Translations under genes and position numbers: made by a program
DNA from: Aminobacter anthyllidis
GTDB lineage: Bacteria; Pseudomonadota; Alphaproteobacteria; Rhizobiales; Rhizobiaceae
NCBI RefSeq assembly: GCF_018555685.1
Contig: NZ_JAFLWW010000015.1
Span: 49,101-113,100, forward strand
Length of the DNA: 64,000 bases
Direction of reading: 5' to 3'
Shown: positions 50,590 to 61,209 of the stretch, in pieces
Layout: each line of letters starts with the position of its first letter
Numbering within the stretch: position 1 is the stretch's first letter
The notes under the pieces: generated by a model
Database searches by the model: none
Seen by the model: the letters and a program-made list of their open reading frames with translations, nothing else
What the model was told of the DNA's origin: nothing

Positions 50590-50914
50590 CCATTCGACCC
50601 CCCTCGATCTCGCCTTTCACGCTCTCAGCGACCCGACCCGCCGCGCGGTGGTGTCGCGGCTGGCCGCGGGCGAGGTGCCGGTCAGCGCCCTGGCCGAACC
50701 TTTCGACATGGCGCTGCCCTCCTTCGCCCAGCATCTCAAGGTGCTGGAGGAATGCGGGCTGATCGTCAGCGAAAAGCGCGGGCGCAGCCGCTGGTGCAAG
50801 CTGGTGCCGGCGCGCTTCGACGAGGCGGCAGACTGGATGGAAGCGGAGCGCCGGCGCTGGGCCGAGCGGCTGGATCGGCTGGAAGTTTACCTGGACAACA
50901 CCGAAAGAGGATGA
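50582..50914 (+). CDS. ArsR family regulator of an AHSA1 gene
   Basis: 110 residues, a winged-helix repressor: LAFHALSDPTRRAVVSRLAA at the start, recognition helix in FDMALPSFAQHLKVLEECGL, and the wing RGRSRWCKLVPARFD. There is no metal-binding Cys motif in the recognition helix, so a non-metal signal is likely. Its TGA overlaps the ATG of the AHSA1 gene, the typical ArsR-SRPBCC pair, which are co-transcribed. Twin palindromes upstream fit autorepression. Confidence 0.92.
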   Translation: MPYHSTPLDLAFHALSDPTRRAVVSRLAAGEVPVSALAEPFDMALPSFAQHLKVLEECGLIVSEKRGRSRWCKLVPARFDEAADWMEAERRRWAERLDRLEVYLDNTERG

Positions 50915-51399
50915 AGCACATGGAAAACCTGTTTGAGACCTGGTCGCTCGATCGCGAGATCGTGCTGGTCAAGCTGCTCAACCACCCGCGCGAAAAGGTC
51001 TTTGCCGCCTGGATGGACCCCAAGGCGTTGGCTGAATGGTACGGCCCCGCCGGCCTGAGCATCGAAAGCCACGAGGCCGATATCCGCGAGGGCGGGGTCT
51101 GGCGCTTCGACATGGTGGGCGTGTTCGAGGGCAAGCAGCAGCGCTTCCCCAACCTCATGCGCTTTGTCGAGATCGTGCCCAACGAGCGCATCGTGATGGA
51201 CTACGGCACGCCCGAGCCCAACGACCCCGACCGTTTCCGCGTCACGGTGACCTTCGACGAGCAGAGCGACGGCAAGACAGTGCTGACCATGCGCCAGCTC
51301 CACCCCACCGCCAAGCGGCGTCAGGTCGTCATCGGCTTCGGCGCGGTGGAATACGGCCTGCAGACGCTGGATGGCCTCGCCGCCTGGCTGGACGGTTGA
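50911..51399 (+). CDS. AHSA1/SRPBCC family protein
   Basis: 162 residues with the START-like SRPBCC fold: LVKLLNHPREKVFAAWMDPK at the N-terminus and ALAEWYGPAG, then a long C-terminal helix. The fold has a hydrophobic cavity; the link with Hsp90 ATPase activation seen in eukaryotes is not shown for the bacterial versions. It is translationally coupled to the ArsR gene (ATGA overlap) and is surely its target. Confidence 0.92.
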   Translation: MKHMENLFETWSLDREIVLVKLLNHPREKVFAAWMDPKALAEWYGPAGLSIESHEADIREGGVWRFDMVGVFEGKQQRFPNLMRFVEIVPNERIVMDYGTPEPNDPDRFRVTVTFDEQSDGKTVLTMRQLHPTAKRRQVVIGFGAVEYGLQTLDGLAAWLDG

Positions 51400-51407
51400 G
51401 CCGTCGG

Positions 51408-51634
51408 GTGAGGGCAGTGGTGGTCAGGCCGGTGGTCGTGTCCGCATTCCTGAAAGTGAACACGTCCCGGCAGCCATACGGCTGGTCATGGTGCCGCAGC
51501 CGCCAAACCTGGTCCGCGTCACCGCCTCGACAAGCGGCGACGACCAGCCCTCCAGTTTTCGTGACCTACGCATCTCGGCCGCCAGTCTCTCCATCGAGGG
51601 CAGTCTTGCCGGAGTTATGGCGAGACGCAATGGC
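51408..51634 (-). pseudogene. Decayed partial copy of the AraC gene at 48320-48985
   Basis: About 227 bases match the 5' part and upstream flank of the AraC gene (48804-49040), both in sequence order and in reading (RKLEGWSSPLVEAVTRTRFG against TKLEGWSSPHVEAVTRTRFA). The copy then loses the frame (GGCGTMTSRMAAGTCSLSG) and the HTH half is missing, so it cannot make a working regulator. It sits just after the AHSA1 stop, about 2.4 kb from its source. Confidence 0.8.
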
Positions 51635-51668
51635 ATCGGTCGTGTGCGAGGGCGCTCGGCCTGGCCGC

Positions 51669-52217
51669 CTAGCCGCAGCGGGTTTGGGTTGATGATGCTG
51701 AGCCGTCGCCACAACAGGAGGCTGTCTTGGCCGCCTTCTCCGCCAGCCAACGGTCTCGTGGCTTGCAACTCGCCGCCCGGGCAGACAGTGCGACATGGAT
51801 TTCGCTGCCCCGGATCAGCGGCATCGATGCCTTGTGAAGCTGCATCGGCGCGATGCCGTCGCTTACCTCAAAGGTCAGCTTTGCAGTGGGATCCAGAGCC
51901 ACGTGTTCGCTGACCTTGCGTATGATAGCTGAGAATTTTCCAGCGGGCATGTGGGTCCGCTCGTCCTCGTTCACATCCCAGAGCTGGATGAAGAGCTCTG
52001 CCCAGGACTCAGTATTGGCGCCACAATCAAGCGCGGCAAACGATCCCGCCTTCACCTCGGTGACGTGATAGCCTGGCTTTACGGAGCGGCCGTCATAGCT
52101 GAAGACCAACGGCTTCTCCTTGTGCCCGGCGAGGAAGGACAACAGCTCGCCAATCGAAATGTCGTCGCTTCGGAAACTGGTCGAGCTGGCAAATTCGCGG
52201 TTGTCAGGGGTCAGCAT
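51669..52217 (-). CDS. DUF6428 family protein divergent from arsR
   Basis: 182 residues matching the DUF6428 family: SFLAGHKEKPLVFSYDGRSV, PGYHVTEVKAGSFAALDCGA, WAELFIQLWDV, and a C-terminal SCKPRDRW followed by CCGDG. The family is known to sit in arsenic resistance clusters of Alphaproteobacteria, but its task is not known. Cys at the end (two adjacent) could bind arsenite. The gene is divergent from arsR with only 42 bases between, so both are probably controlled by ArsR. Confidence 0.82.
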   Translation of the reverse strand: MLTPDNREFASSTSFRSDDISIGELLSFLAGHKEKPLVFSYDGRSVKPGYHVTEVKAGSFAALDCGANTESWAELFIQLWDVNEDERTHMPAGKFSAIIRKVSEHVALDPTAKLTFEVSDGIAPMQLHKASMPLIRGSEIHVALSARAASCKPRDRWLAEKAAKTASCCGDGSASSTQTRCG

Positions 52218-52231
52218 CTGCGTTATTCCTC

Positions 52232-52259
52232 ATTTTGACATTTATAGGATTGTTGAAAT
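52232..52259. promoter_or_regulatory. ArsR operator/promoter of the arsenic cluster
   Basis: ATTTTGACA (52232-52240) and TGTTGAAAT (52251-52259) form an inverted repeat with 7 of 9 pairs, ending right before the arsR ATG (52260). A -35-like TTGACA lies in it, and a TATAAA -10-like box faces the DUF6428 gene. Both divergent genes share this 42-base region. Confidence 0.5.
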
Positions 52260-52592
52260 ATGGATGAACGTCAAGCGCTGATCGCGTTTGGGGCAATGTC
52301 CCAAGAGACGCGACTGAAGATCGTTCGGCTGCTGGTGAAGGCTGGGCCGGAAGGCATGGCTGCAGGAATCATTGCGGAAACCGCAGGGGTATCCGCGTCG
52401 AACGTTTCGTTCCACCTCAAGGAACTGGAACGCGGCGGCCTGGTCACCGCCCGCCGGGATGCGCGTTCCATCGTCTACTCGGCAGACTACCAGGCCCTGA
52501 GCGGCTTGATCCGGTTTCTGATGGAAGACTGCTGCGCAGGCAATCCGGCCATCTGCCAGCCGGCACTCGCCTGTCGGTCGTCTGGATCGTGA
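52260..52592 (+). CDS. arsR: Arsenic-responsive repressor ArsR
   Basis: 110 residues, a winged-helix repressor opening with LIAFGAMSQETRLKIVRLLV; recognition helix around GVSASNVSFHLKELERGG. Instead of the E. coli type CVC motif it has C-terminal cysteines Cys91, Cys92, Cys99 (EDCCAGNPAICQ) and Cys105, the arrangement of the Acidithiobacillus-type ArsR whose arsenite site is at the C-terminal helix. It leads arsC-arsH-arsK and is divergent from the DUF6428 gene. Confidence 0.93.
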   Translation: MDERQALIAFGAMSQETRLKIVRLLVKAGPEGMAAGIIAETAGVSASNVSFHLKELERGGLVTARRDARSIVYSADYQALSGLIRFLMEDCCAGNPAICQPALACRSSGS

Positions 52593-52662
52593 ACCGCAGC
52601 AAGGGCTGGTACGAGCGCGGATTCGCCGTTTCCGCCGCCAAACAAAGTGAAAGGACCGTCTG

Positions 52663-53085
52663 ATGGACATCACCATCTACCACAACCCCGCCTGCGGCAC
52701 GTCGCGCAACACGCTCGCGCTCATTCGCAACGCCGGGGTCGAGCCCACTGTCGTCGAATATCTGCAAACGCCGCCGACACGCGCGGTGCTTCAGGAGCTG
52801 ATTTCCTCTGCGGGCCTGAGCGTGCGCGAAGCCATCAGGCAGAAAGGAACGCCCTATGCGGAACTGGGCCTGGACGATCCGAAGCTGACCGACGACCAGT
52901 TGCTGGACGCGATGCTCGCGCATCCCATCCTCATCAATCGGCCGTTTGTTGTCACGCCATGGGGCGTGCGTCTGAGCCGTCCTTCCGAGATCGTGCTCGA
53001 CATCCTGCCGCTTCCTCAAAAGGGGCCGTTTCACAAAGAGGACGGCGAAGTGCTGATCGATGCCGAAGGAAACCGCGTTGCTTGA
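52663..53085 (+). CDS. arsC: Arsenate reductase (glutaredoxin-dependent)
   Basis: 140 residues. It reduces arsenate to arsenite using glutaredoxin and glutathione. The active-site Cys11 lies in [12 protein letters not shown]; the triad of arginines includes Arg59, Arg93 (INRPFVVT) and Arg103-106. The length and [16 protein letters not shown] end fit E. coli-type ArsC. It starts 70 bases after arsR and its end overlaps arsH by 26 bases. It turns arsenate into the form that the ArsK pump can expel. Confidence 0.95.
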   Translation: MDITIYHNPACGTSRNTLALIRNAGVEPTVVEYLQTPPTRAVLQELISSAGLSVREAIRQKGTPYAELGLDDPKLTDDQLLDAMLAHPILINRPFVVTPWGVRLSRPSEIVLDILPLPQKGPFHKEDGEVLIDAEGNRVA

Positions 53086-53785
53086 CCTGCCCAACATAAC
53101 GCCGGAAGCCCTCGAGCTTCCTGATCATACCCGGCTTTCGCAGCCATTCTCCGCTCACAGGCCTCGGATACTGTTGCTCTACGGCTCGCTCCGCGAACGT
53201 TCCTACAGCCGCTTCCTGACCCAGGAAGCGGCCCGCCTGCTCGAACATTTCGGAGCCGAAACTCGCATATTTGATCCCTCTGGCCTTCCCCTGCCGGACG
53301 GAGCGCCGACCGATCACCCGAAGGTCAAGGAACTGCGCGAGCTTTCGCTTTGGTCGGAAGGCCAGGTATGGAGCAGCCCGGAGCGTCACGGAGCGATGAG
53401 CGGCGTGATGAAATCGCAGATCGACTGGATTCCCCTCGCCGTCGGTTCAATCAGGCCGACGCAAGGGCGCACATTGGCCGTGATGCAGGTCTCGGGCGGT
53501 TCGCAGTCGTTCAACGCAGTCAACCAGATGCGCGTGCTCGGGCGCTGGATGCGTATGCTCACCATTCCGAACCAGAGTTCGGTCGCCAAGGCGTATCAGG
53601 AGTTCGACCCGGAAGGCCGCATGAAGCCGTCATCCTACTACGACCGCGTGGTCGACGTGATGGAGGAACTGGTCAAGTTCACGCTGCTCACCCGCGATGT
53701 CTCAGGCTACCTGACGAGCCGTTACAGCGAGCGGAAGGAAGACGTCGAGAAACTCGAGGCTCGCGTCAAGTTCAAGGCCATCTAG
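53060..53785 (+). CDS. arsH: ArsH organoarsenical NADPH:FMN oxidoreductase
   Basis: 241 residues, a flavodoxin-fold FMN protein. The FMN loop is [10 protein letters not shown] (about 43-52), and the ArsH signatures [18 protein letters not shown] and [18 protein letters not shown] are present. ArsH oxidises trivalent organoarsenicals such as methylarsenite to the less toxic pentavalent form. The ATG lies inside the 3' end of arsC in another frame, a sign of coupled translation. Confidence 0.95.
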   Translation: MPKETALLDLPNITPEALELPDHTRLSQPFSAHRPRILLLYGSLRERSYSRFLTQEAARLLEHFGAETRIFDPSGLPLPDGAPTDHPKVKELRELSLWSEGQVWSSPERHGAMSGVMKSQIDWIPLAVGSIRPTQGRTLAVMQVSGGSQSFNAVNQMRVLGRWMRMLTIPNQSSVAKAYQEFDPEGRMKPSSYYDRVVDVMEELVKFTLLTRDVSGYLTSRYSERKEDVEKLEARVKFKAI

Positions 53786-53807
53786 GATCGCATGAGGGAG
53801 TTGCAAG

Positions 53808-55037
53808 GTGGCATCGCCTGTTTCGATTGAACACCGACGCGGCGCAATCATCTGGGGCCTGGGCCTGACCCAGATCGTTGGCTACGGCACTCTGTATTAC
53901 AGCTTCAGCATCCTTGCACCGGAGATGGCCAGGGACCTCGGCTGGACGCAGGAATGGGTGTTCGGTGTCTTTTCGGCTGCCTTGCTAATCGGCGGTTTCG
54001 CCGCCCCTTCTATCGGGCGCCGCATCGATCGCCATGGCGCAGGCCCGATGATGGCATTAGGCTCACTGGTCGCAGCCTTTTCTCTGGTCGTATGCGCGCT
54101 CGCGCCCGATCGCCTCACCTTCGTAGCTGGTATGATCGCTATGGAGATTGCCTCGGCCTTCGTCCTCTATAATGCTGCCTTTGCAGCTCTGGTGCAGATA
54201 ACGCCTCAAACAGGTCAGAAGAGTATCACCCATCTCACGCTGATTGCTGGTTTTGCCTCGACCCTGTTCTGGCCGATAACCACCCAACTGCACGAGCATC
54301 TGACGTGGCGGGAAGTTTATCTGGCCTTCGCGGTCCTGCATCTCGTCGTGTGTCTTCCGTTTCATTTCTGGCTTGCACGAGCGATGCACGCCGATCGCAG
54401 GAGTAACGGGAAGGACACGGCCAAAACCGCGGCGGTGATCGAAGGAAGCATCGCAGATTGGGATCGCCGGAGAGCGTTCACTCTGATGGGGCTGGGGTTC
54501 GCGCTCGAAGGGTTCGTGCTGTCGGCACTGCTCGTCCACATGGTTCCGCTCCTCACAGCCGTCGGGCTTGGAGCCAGCGCAGTGCTGGTGGGCACGCTGT
54601 TCGGCCCTTCCCAGGTGTTCAGCCGCTTCATCAACATGCTGGCCGGCCGAGGGCTCTCCCAACTGGTGCTGGCCGTGATCTCGGCCGCTCTCTTGGTGGC
54701 AGGGCTGTCTACCTTGCTGGTATCGGCTCCCTGGATCTACGGTGCGGCGGCTTTCGCCATCCTTTTCGGCCTTGGTTCGGGGCTGACGAGCATCGTCCAA
54801 GGCTCCTTGCCATTGGTTTTGTTCGGCTCCGAAGGATACGGCGCGTTGCTGGGTCGAATCTCTGCCATCAGGCTGATCGTTTCGGCGTTGGCTCCGTTCC
54901 TGTTTTCGGTGCTGATGGCTCATGTCGGAATCTGGTCTGCCCTGTCCGTGTCTATTGTTTTGGGGATCGGTGCGGCTGCCGCGTTCGCGAGCATTGGCTG
55001 GAAACGGCCATCGCCCGAATTGGCGACGGAGGCGTGA
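53808..55037 (+). CDS. arsK: Arsenite efflux MFS transporter, ArsK type
   Basis: 409 residues with 12 transmembrane helices of the major facilitator superfamily: IIWGLGLTQIVGYGTLYYSF at the first helix and GRRIDRHGAGPMMALGSLVA (MFS motif A-like) after the second. Its place after arsRCH marks it as the arsenite exporter described in Agrobacterium as ArsK. GTG at 53808 is the start, with GGGAG upstream. No arsB or acr3 lies nearby, so ArsK seems to be the sole exporter of this cluster. Specificity is inferred from context. Confidence 0.85.
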   Translation: MASPVSIEHRRGAIIWGLGLTQIVGYGTLYYSFSILAPEMARDLGWTQEWVFGVFSAALLIGGFAAPSIGRRIDRHGAGPMMALGSLVAAFSLVVCALAPDRLTFVAGMIAMEIASAFVLYNAAFAALVQITPQTGQKSITHLTLIAGFASTLFWPITTQLHEHLTWREVYLAFAVLHLVVCLPFHFWLARAMHADRRSNGKDTAKTAAVIEGSIADWDRRRAFTLMGLGFALEGFVLSALLVHMVPLLTAVGLGASAVLVGTLFGPSQVFSRFINMLAGRGLSQLVLAVISAALLVAGLSTLLVSAPWIYGAAAFAILFGLGSGLTSIVQGSLPLVLFGSEGYGALLGRISAIRLIVSALAPFLFSVLMAHVGIWSALSVSIVLGIGAAAAFASIGWKRPSPELATEA

Positions 55038-55084
55038 TCTCTTCAGGGCGCAGCCTTGCAGATCGCTGAGAGCTTCTCGCCCGC

Positions 55085-55483
55085 CTAGATGGCCTGGTTG
55101 AACACTGCCTCGATATGATGTCCGTCGGGATCGATCACGAAGGCGGCAAAATAGCCCGGGCAATAATGCGCCCGCAGGCCGGGACCGCCATTGTCGGTGC
55201 CGCCATGGGCGAGTGACGCTGTGTGGAACGCCGCGACCGCCTGCCGGTCTGGCGCGGCGAAGGCGAGGTGGAAGCCCGGGCCGGGCGGGCGCTGTCCCTT
55301 GCGGCGCAGCTTGATTGCCAGCTTGTCGCCGCCGCCGGGCGAGCCATAGCCGACCGCCTGGTCGTCATCCCCGGGTGAGAGGTCTTCCCAGACCCTGACA
55401 TAGCCGAGCGGGGCAAGGACCGCGTCGTAGAAGGCAACGGCGCGTTCGATATCAGCGACGCCAAGCGAGATATGGTGAAGCAT
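55085..55483 (-). CDS. VOC family (glyoxalase/bleomycin-resistance-like) protein
   Basis: 132 residues of the vicinal-oxygen-chelate fold, two beta-alpha-beta-beta-beta units: MLHHISLGVADIERAVAFYD with metal-ligand His and FYDAVLAPLGY, then a second part ending FAAFVIDPDGHHIEAVFNQA with Glu ligand. It may be a lyase, dioxygenase or binding protein; the substrate is unknown. It lies 33 bases downstream of mutS on the same strand, and after arsK on the opposite strand. Confidence 0.9.
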   Translation of the reverse strand: MLHHISLGVADIERAVAFYDAVLAPLGYVRVWEDLSPGDDDQAVGYGSPGGGDKLAIKLRRKGQRPPGPGFHLAFAAPDRQAVAAFHTASLAHGGTDNGGPGLRAHYCPGYFAAFVIDPDGHHIEAVFNQAI

Positions 55484-55516
55484 GCGACGCCAACTCCAAT
55501 GCAGGAAAGTCTGCGG

Positions 55517-58249
55517 TTAGCGGCCCGAAAGCCCCTTCAGCCTGTACAGCGCGTCGAGCGCCTCGCGCGGCGTCATTTCATCGGGACTCAGGCCCTCCAG
55601 CGCCTTGGTCAGCGCGTCGTTGGCGACGGGTTTTGCCGCCTCGCGTTTCACCGCCACGGAAAACAGCGGCAAATCGTCGACGAGCCGGTTGGCCTTGCCT
55701 GACGTTTCGCCTTCCTCGAGCTGGTGCAGCACCTCCCTGGCGCGCGCCACCACAGCGTCGGGCAGACCGGCGAGGCGGGCCACCTGCACGCCGTAGGAGC
55801 GGTCGGCGGCACCCTTGCCGACCTCGTGCAGGAACACCACTTCGCCTTCCCATTCCTTGACCCGCATCGTCACATTGTGCAGGCGCTCGAGCTTGCCCGA
55901 CAGTGCGGTAAGCTCATGGAAATGGGTGGCGAAAACGGCGCGGCAGCGGTTCTTTTCGTGCAGATATTCGACCGCCGCCCAGGCGATCGACAGGCCGTCG
56001 AAGGTCGCGGTGCCGCGGCCGATCTCGTCGAGGATGACCAGAGAGCGCTCGCTCGCCTGGTTGAGGATGGCGGCGGTCTCGACCATCTCGACCATGAAGG
56101 TCGAGCGCCCGCGCGCCAGGTCGTCGGAGGCGCCGACGCGGGAAAACAGCCGGTCCACCACGCCTATGTGCGCGCGCTCGGCAGGGACAAAAGAACCCAT
56201 CTGGGCGAGGATGGCAATCAGCGCGTTCTGGCGCAGGAAGGTCGACTTACCGCCCATGTTCGGGCCGGTCAGAAGCCAGATCGCGCCGTTGCGGCCATTT
56301 GGCGCCGGCGACAGGTCGCAATCATTGGCAACGAAGGGTGCCGAGGCCGTGCGCCTGAGCGACTGCTCGACGACAGGGTGGCGGCCGCCCGTCACCTCGA
56401 AGGCAAGGCTGAGGTCGACCTGCGGCCGGCACCAGGCTTCGCCTGCCGCAAGTGCCGCCAGGCCGGTCGAAACGTCGAGCACCGACAGCGCGTTGGCCCC
56501 GGCGCGGATCGCGTCGGCATGCGCGACCGCCTCCTCGACCAGTGCGTCGAAGGCGGCGAGCTCGATGGTCAGCGCCCGGTCGGCGGCGTTGGCGATCCTG
56601 GTCTCGAGGCCTGCGAGTTCGGTGGTGGTGAAGCGCATCGCGCTCGCCATTGTCTGGCGGTGGATGAAGCGCGCCTTGGCCTCGTCGCTGCCGTTGAGTG
56701 CCGCCTGGTTGTTGGCCGTCACCTCGATGTAGTAGCCGAGCACGTTGTTGTGGCGGATCTTGAGCGAGCGGATGCCCGTCTCCTCGATCAGGTCGCGCTC
56801 CATGCCGGCGATCACCCGCCGCGACTGGTCGCGCAGCGCCCGCATCTCGTCGAGCTCGGCGTGGTAGCTGGCGCGGACAAAACCGCCGTCGCGCTTGAGC
56901 AGCGGCAACTCGTCGCCAAGGGCGGCGTCGAGATGTCCGGCAAAGGCCGCGGGCAGGGCTGAAATCGCCGCAAGCGCTGCGCCGAGCTCATGCGGCACCG
57001 CCATGTCGGCAAACAGCCCGGCAATCGTTTGCGCCGCCGAAAAGCCCGAGCGCAGCGCACCGAGATCGCGCGGGCCGCCGCGGTTGAGCGCCAGCCTCGA
57101 CAGCGCGCGCGGCATGTCGGCGACGCCCTTCAGGCTGAGCCTGAGCGCCTCGGCAAGCCTGGTTTCGCCGATGAAGAACGACACGGCATCGAGCCTGGCG
57201 CCGATGGCGTCGGGATCGGTCAGCGGCGACATCAGCCGGTCGGCGAGCAGCCGCGCGCCGCCGCCCGTCACCGTGCGGTCGATGGCGCGGAACAGCGAGC
57301 CGTCGCGGCCGCCCGACAGCGTGCGCAAAAGTTCGAGATTGGCGCGCGTCGCCGGGTCGATGAACAGCGTCGAGCCTTCCTGCTCGCGCTCGGGATGCGA
57401 CAGCGGCGGCCGCTCGGCCTTCTGGGTCTTTTCGACATAGGCGATGACGCCCGAGATCGCCGACAGCTCTGCGCGGGAGAAAGCACCGAAGCTGTCAGGC
57501 GTTGCCACCTCATAGAAACGCGCGATGCGTCCCGGCGCCGAGGTCGAGTCGAACAGGGACGGCGGCTGCGGGTTGACGATGCGGCCGACGAGGTCGAACG
57601 TCGGCTTCAGCTCCTCGTCATGGAACGCCGGCTCGGCGACGATCAGCTCGCGCGGGTCGATGCGGAAGATGTCGGCGGCGAGCTTGTCCGGCGTCGTCTC
57701 GGCGACGCGGAATACACCGGTCGAGATCTCGATCCAGGCAAGCGCCAGGCTCGCTTCGCCCGCACCCTTGACCCGTCCCAGCGCCATCAGGAAACTCGAT
57801 TCCTGCGGTGCAAGCAGCTTGTCTTCGGTGATGGTGCCTGGCGTGACGAGCCGCACCACGTCGCGCTTGACCACCGACTTCGAGCCGCGCTTCTTGGCCT
57901 CCGCCGGATCCTCGATCTGCTCGCACACCGCGACGCGAAAACCCTGCCCGATCAGCTTCTGCAGGTAGTCGTCCGCCGCATGGATCGGCACCCCGCACAT
58001 CGGGATGTCCTGGCCCTGGTGCTTGCCGCGCTTGGTCAAGACGATGCCGAGCGCCCGGCTCGCCTTCTCGGCGTCGTCGAAGAACAGCTCGTAGAAATCG
58101 CCCATGCGGTAAAACAGCAGCGAATCCGGGTTCGCCGCCTTGATCTCGATATACTGCTCCATCATCGGCGTAGGTGCTGCGTGCACCGGCGTTTCCGCCT
58201 GGGCTTCCGTCAAGTCAGCTTCCGCAATGATTGTCGGTCGATCGTTCAC
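55517..58249 (-). CDS. mutS: DNA mismatch repair protein MutS
   Basis: 910 residues. It recognises mismatches and small loops and recruits MutL. Domain order: mismatch-binding N-terminus with the Phe-x-Glu motif as GDFYELF (about 46-52), connector, core/lever, clamp, and ABC-type ATPase with Walker [10 protein letters not shown] and Walker [21 protein letters not shown] (shown as one motif). The GTG start at 58249 is used. It is divergent from maeB with a 120-base gap; this mutS-maeB neighbourhood is, as I recall, conserved in rhizobia. Confidence 0.98.
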   Translation of the reverse strand: MNDRPTIIAEADLTEAQAETPVHAAPTPMMEQYIEIKAANPDSLLFYRMGDFYELFFDDAEKASRALGIVLTKRGKHQGQDIPMCGVPIHAADDYLQKLIGQGFRVAVCEQIEDPAEAKKRGSKSVVKRDVVRLVTPGTITEDKLLAPQESSFLMALGRVKGAGEASLALAWIEISTGVFRVAETTPDKLAADIFRIDPRELIVAEPAFHDEELKPTFDLVGRIVNPQPPSLFDSTSAPGRIARFYEVATPDSFGAFSRAELSAISGVIAYVEKTQKAERPPLSHPEREQEGSTLFIDPATRANLELLRTLSGGRDGSLFRAIDRTVTGGGARLLADRLMSPLTDPDAIGARLDAVSFFIGETRLAEALRLSLKGVADMPRALSRLALNRGGPRDLGALRSGFSAAQTIAGLFADMAVPHELGAALAAISALPAAFAGHLDAALGDELPLLKRDGGFVRASYHAELDEMRALRDQSRRVIAGMERDLIEETGIRSLKIRHNNVLGYYIEVTANNQAALNGSDEAKARFIHRQTMASAMRFTTTELAGLETRIANAADRALTIELAAFDALVEEAVAHADAIRAGANALSVLDVSTGLAALAAGEAWCRPQVDLSLAFEVTGGRHPVVEQSLRRTASAPFVANDCDLSPAPNGRNGAIWLLTGPNMGGKSTFLRQNALIAILAQMGSFVPAERAHIGVVDRLFSRVGASDDLARGRSTFMVEMVETAAILNQASERSLVILDEIGRGTATFDGLSIAWAAVEYLHEKNRCRAVFATHFHELTALSGKLERLHNVTMRVKEWEGEVVFLHEVGKGAADRSYGVQVARLAGLPDAVVARAREVLHQLEEGETSGKANRLVDDLPLFSVAVKREAAKPVANDALTKALEGLSPDEMTPREALDALYRLKGLSGR

Positions 58250-58369
58250 GCCTGAACCTTCGAAAAAAGCAAATCCACCGCTCTGCTTGGCGGTTTACAG
58301 CGCCGATGTGTAGCCTTAATCCAAAACGCTCCACAAAAAGAAATTTAAGGGACAGGAACGCTTCTCGCC

Positions 58370-60658
<2,289 letters not shown>

Positions 60659-60679
60659 GAAGCGGTTCGCGCCAGCGAA

Positions 60680-60705
60680 CGAAAAGCCCCAAAATGGGCT
60701 TTTCG
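60680..60705 (+). terminator. Hairpin terminator after maeB
   Basis: CGAAAAGCCC / GGGCTTTTCG stem of 10 base pairs with loop CAAAAT, 22 bases after the maeB stop. A similar but imperfect hairpin (CGAAAGCCAA...TTGGCTTTTCG) recurs at about 60840-60865. Confidence 0.75.
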
Positions 60706-60930
60706 AGCGCCTCAAGGCCCTGAGCCGTAGCGAAGGGCATAGCGCTGCCGGCCTCCTTGCGCCGTCAGCCGATTGGGCGAGGCGCCAAAGCTGCTAATCT
60801 CCCCCCTGTGGGGGGGGGAGGAGTGGTTGCCGCAGGCAACGAAAGCCAATTGCTTGGCTTTTCGAACGACGAACGCCCGGCAGTGCAGAGGGGGGTGCGA
60901 AGGATCGCCAGGCTTCCAGTGCCGAGCTGC

Positions 60931-61095
60931 AGTTCTGCCGCCTGCGTGCTGGCTATTCTGACCTCGGCTTCGATCTCGATCAGGATGCCGCAGGTACTCG
61001 GCGGCTCCCTCGTAATCGGCCCGCTGTTCGCCGGCTTCAGCAATCCGGTCCAGATCGTGCCGGTCGACGCCCGTCGTCAACATGGCGGCGGTCGC
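60931..61095 (+). pseudogene. Decayed copy of the maeB 3' end
   Basis: About 165 bases align with the last part of maeB (60441-60640), with two short deletions. The reading SISIRMPQVLGGSLVIGPLF parallels maeB AISTKMLQELGGSTVIGPLL, and NPVQIVPVDA parallels KPVQIVSLNA. It has no start, and the homology ends at about 61095. The rest of the stretch 60706-61209 (REP-like C/G runs, a weak hairpin) shows no gene. The duplicate marks the border to an AT-richer region and may date from the insertion of the cassette that follows. Confidence 0.75.
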
Positions 61096-61209
61096 GACAT
61101 GTTACTCGGGGGCCAGAGGGAAGGCGTGCTACTGGCGCTTCGCATTTATGTGAATTAAGCTGAAGCGATCGGTTATATTGAGCTCTCAAATATACGGCAG
61201 TCAGTAGAG

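Noticed and set aside
60931..61095. A second functional maeB-like gene
   Set aside because: Only about 55 codons remain with deletions and no start; clearly a fragment.
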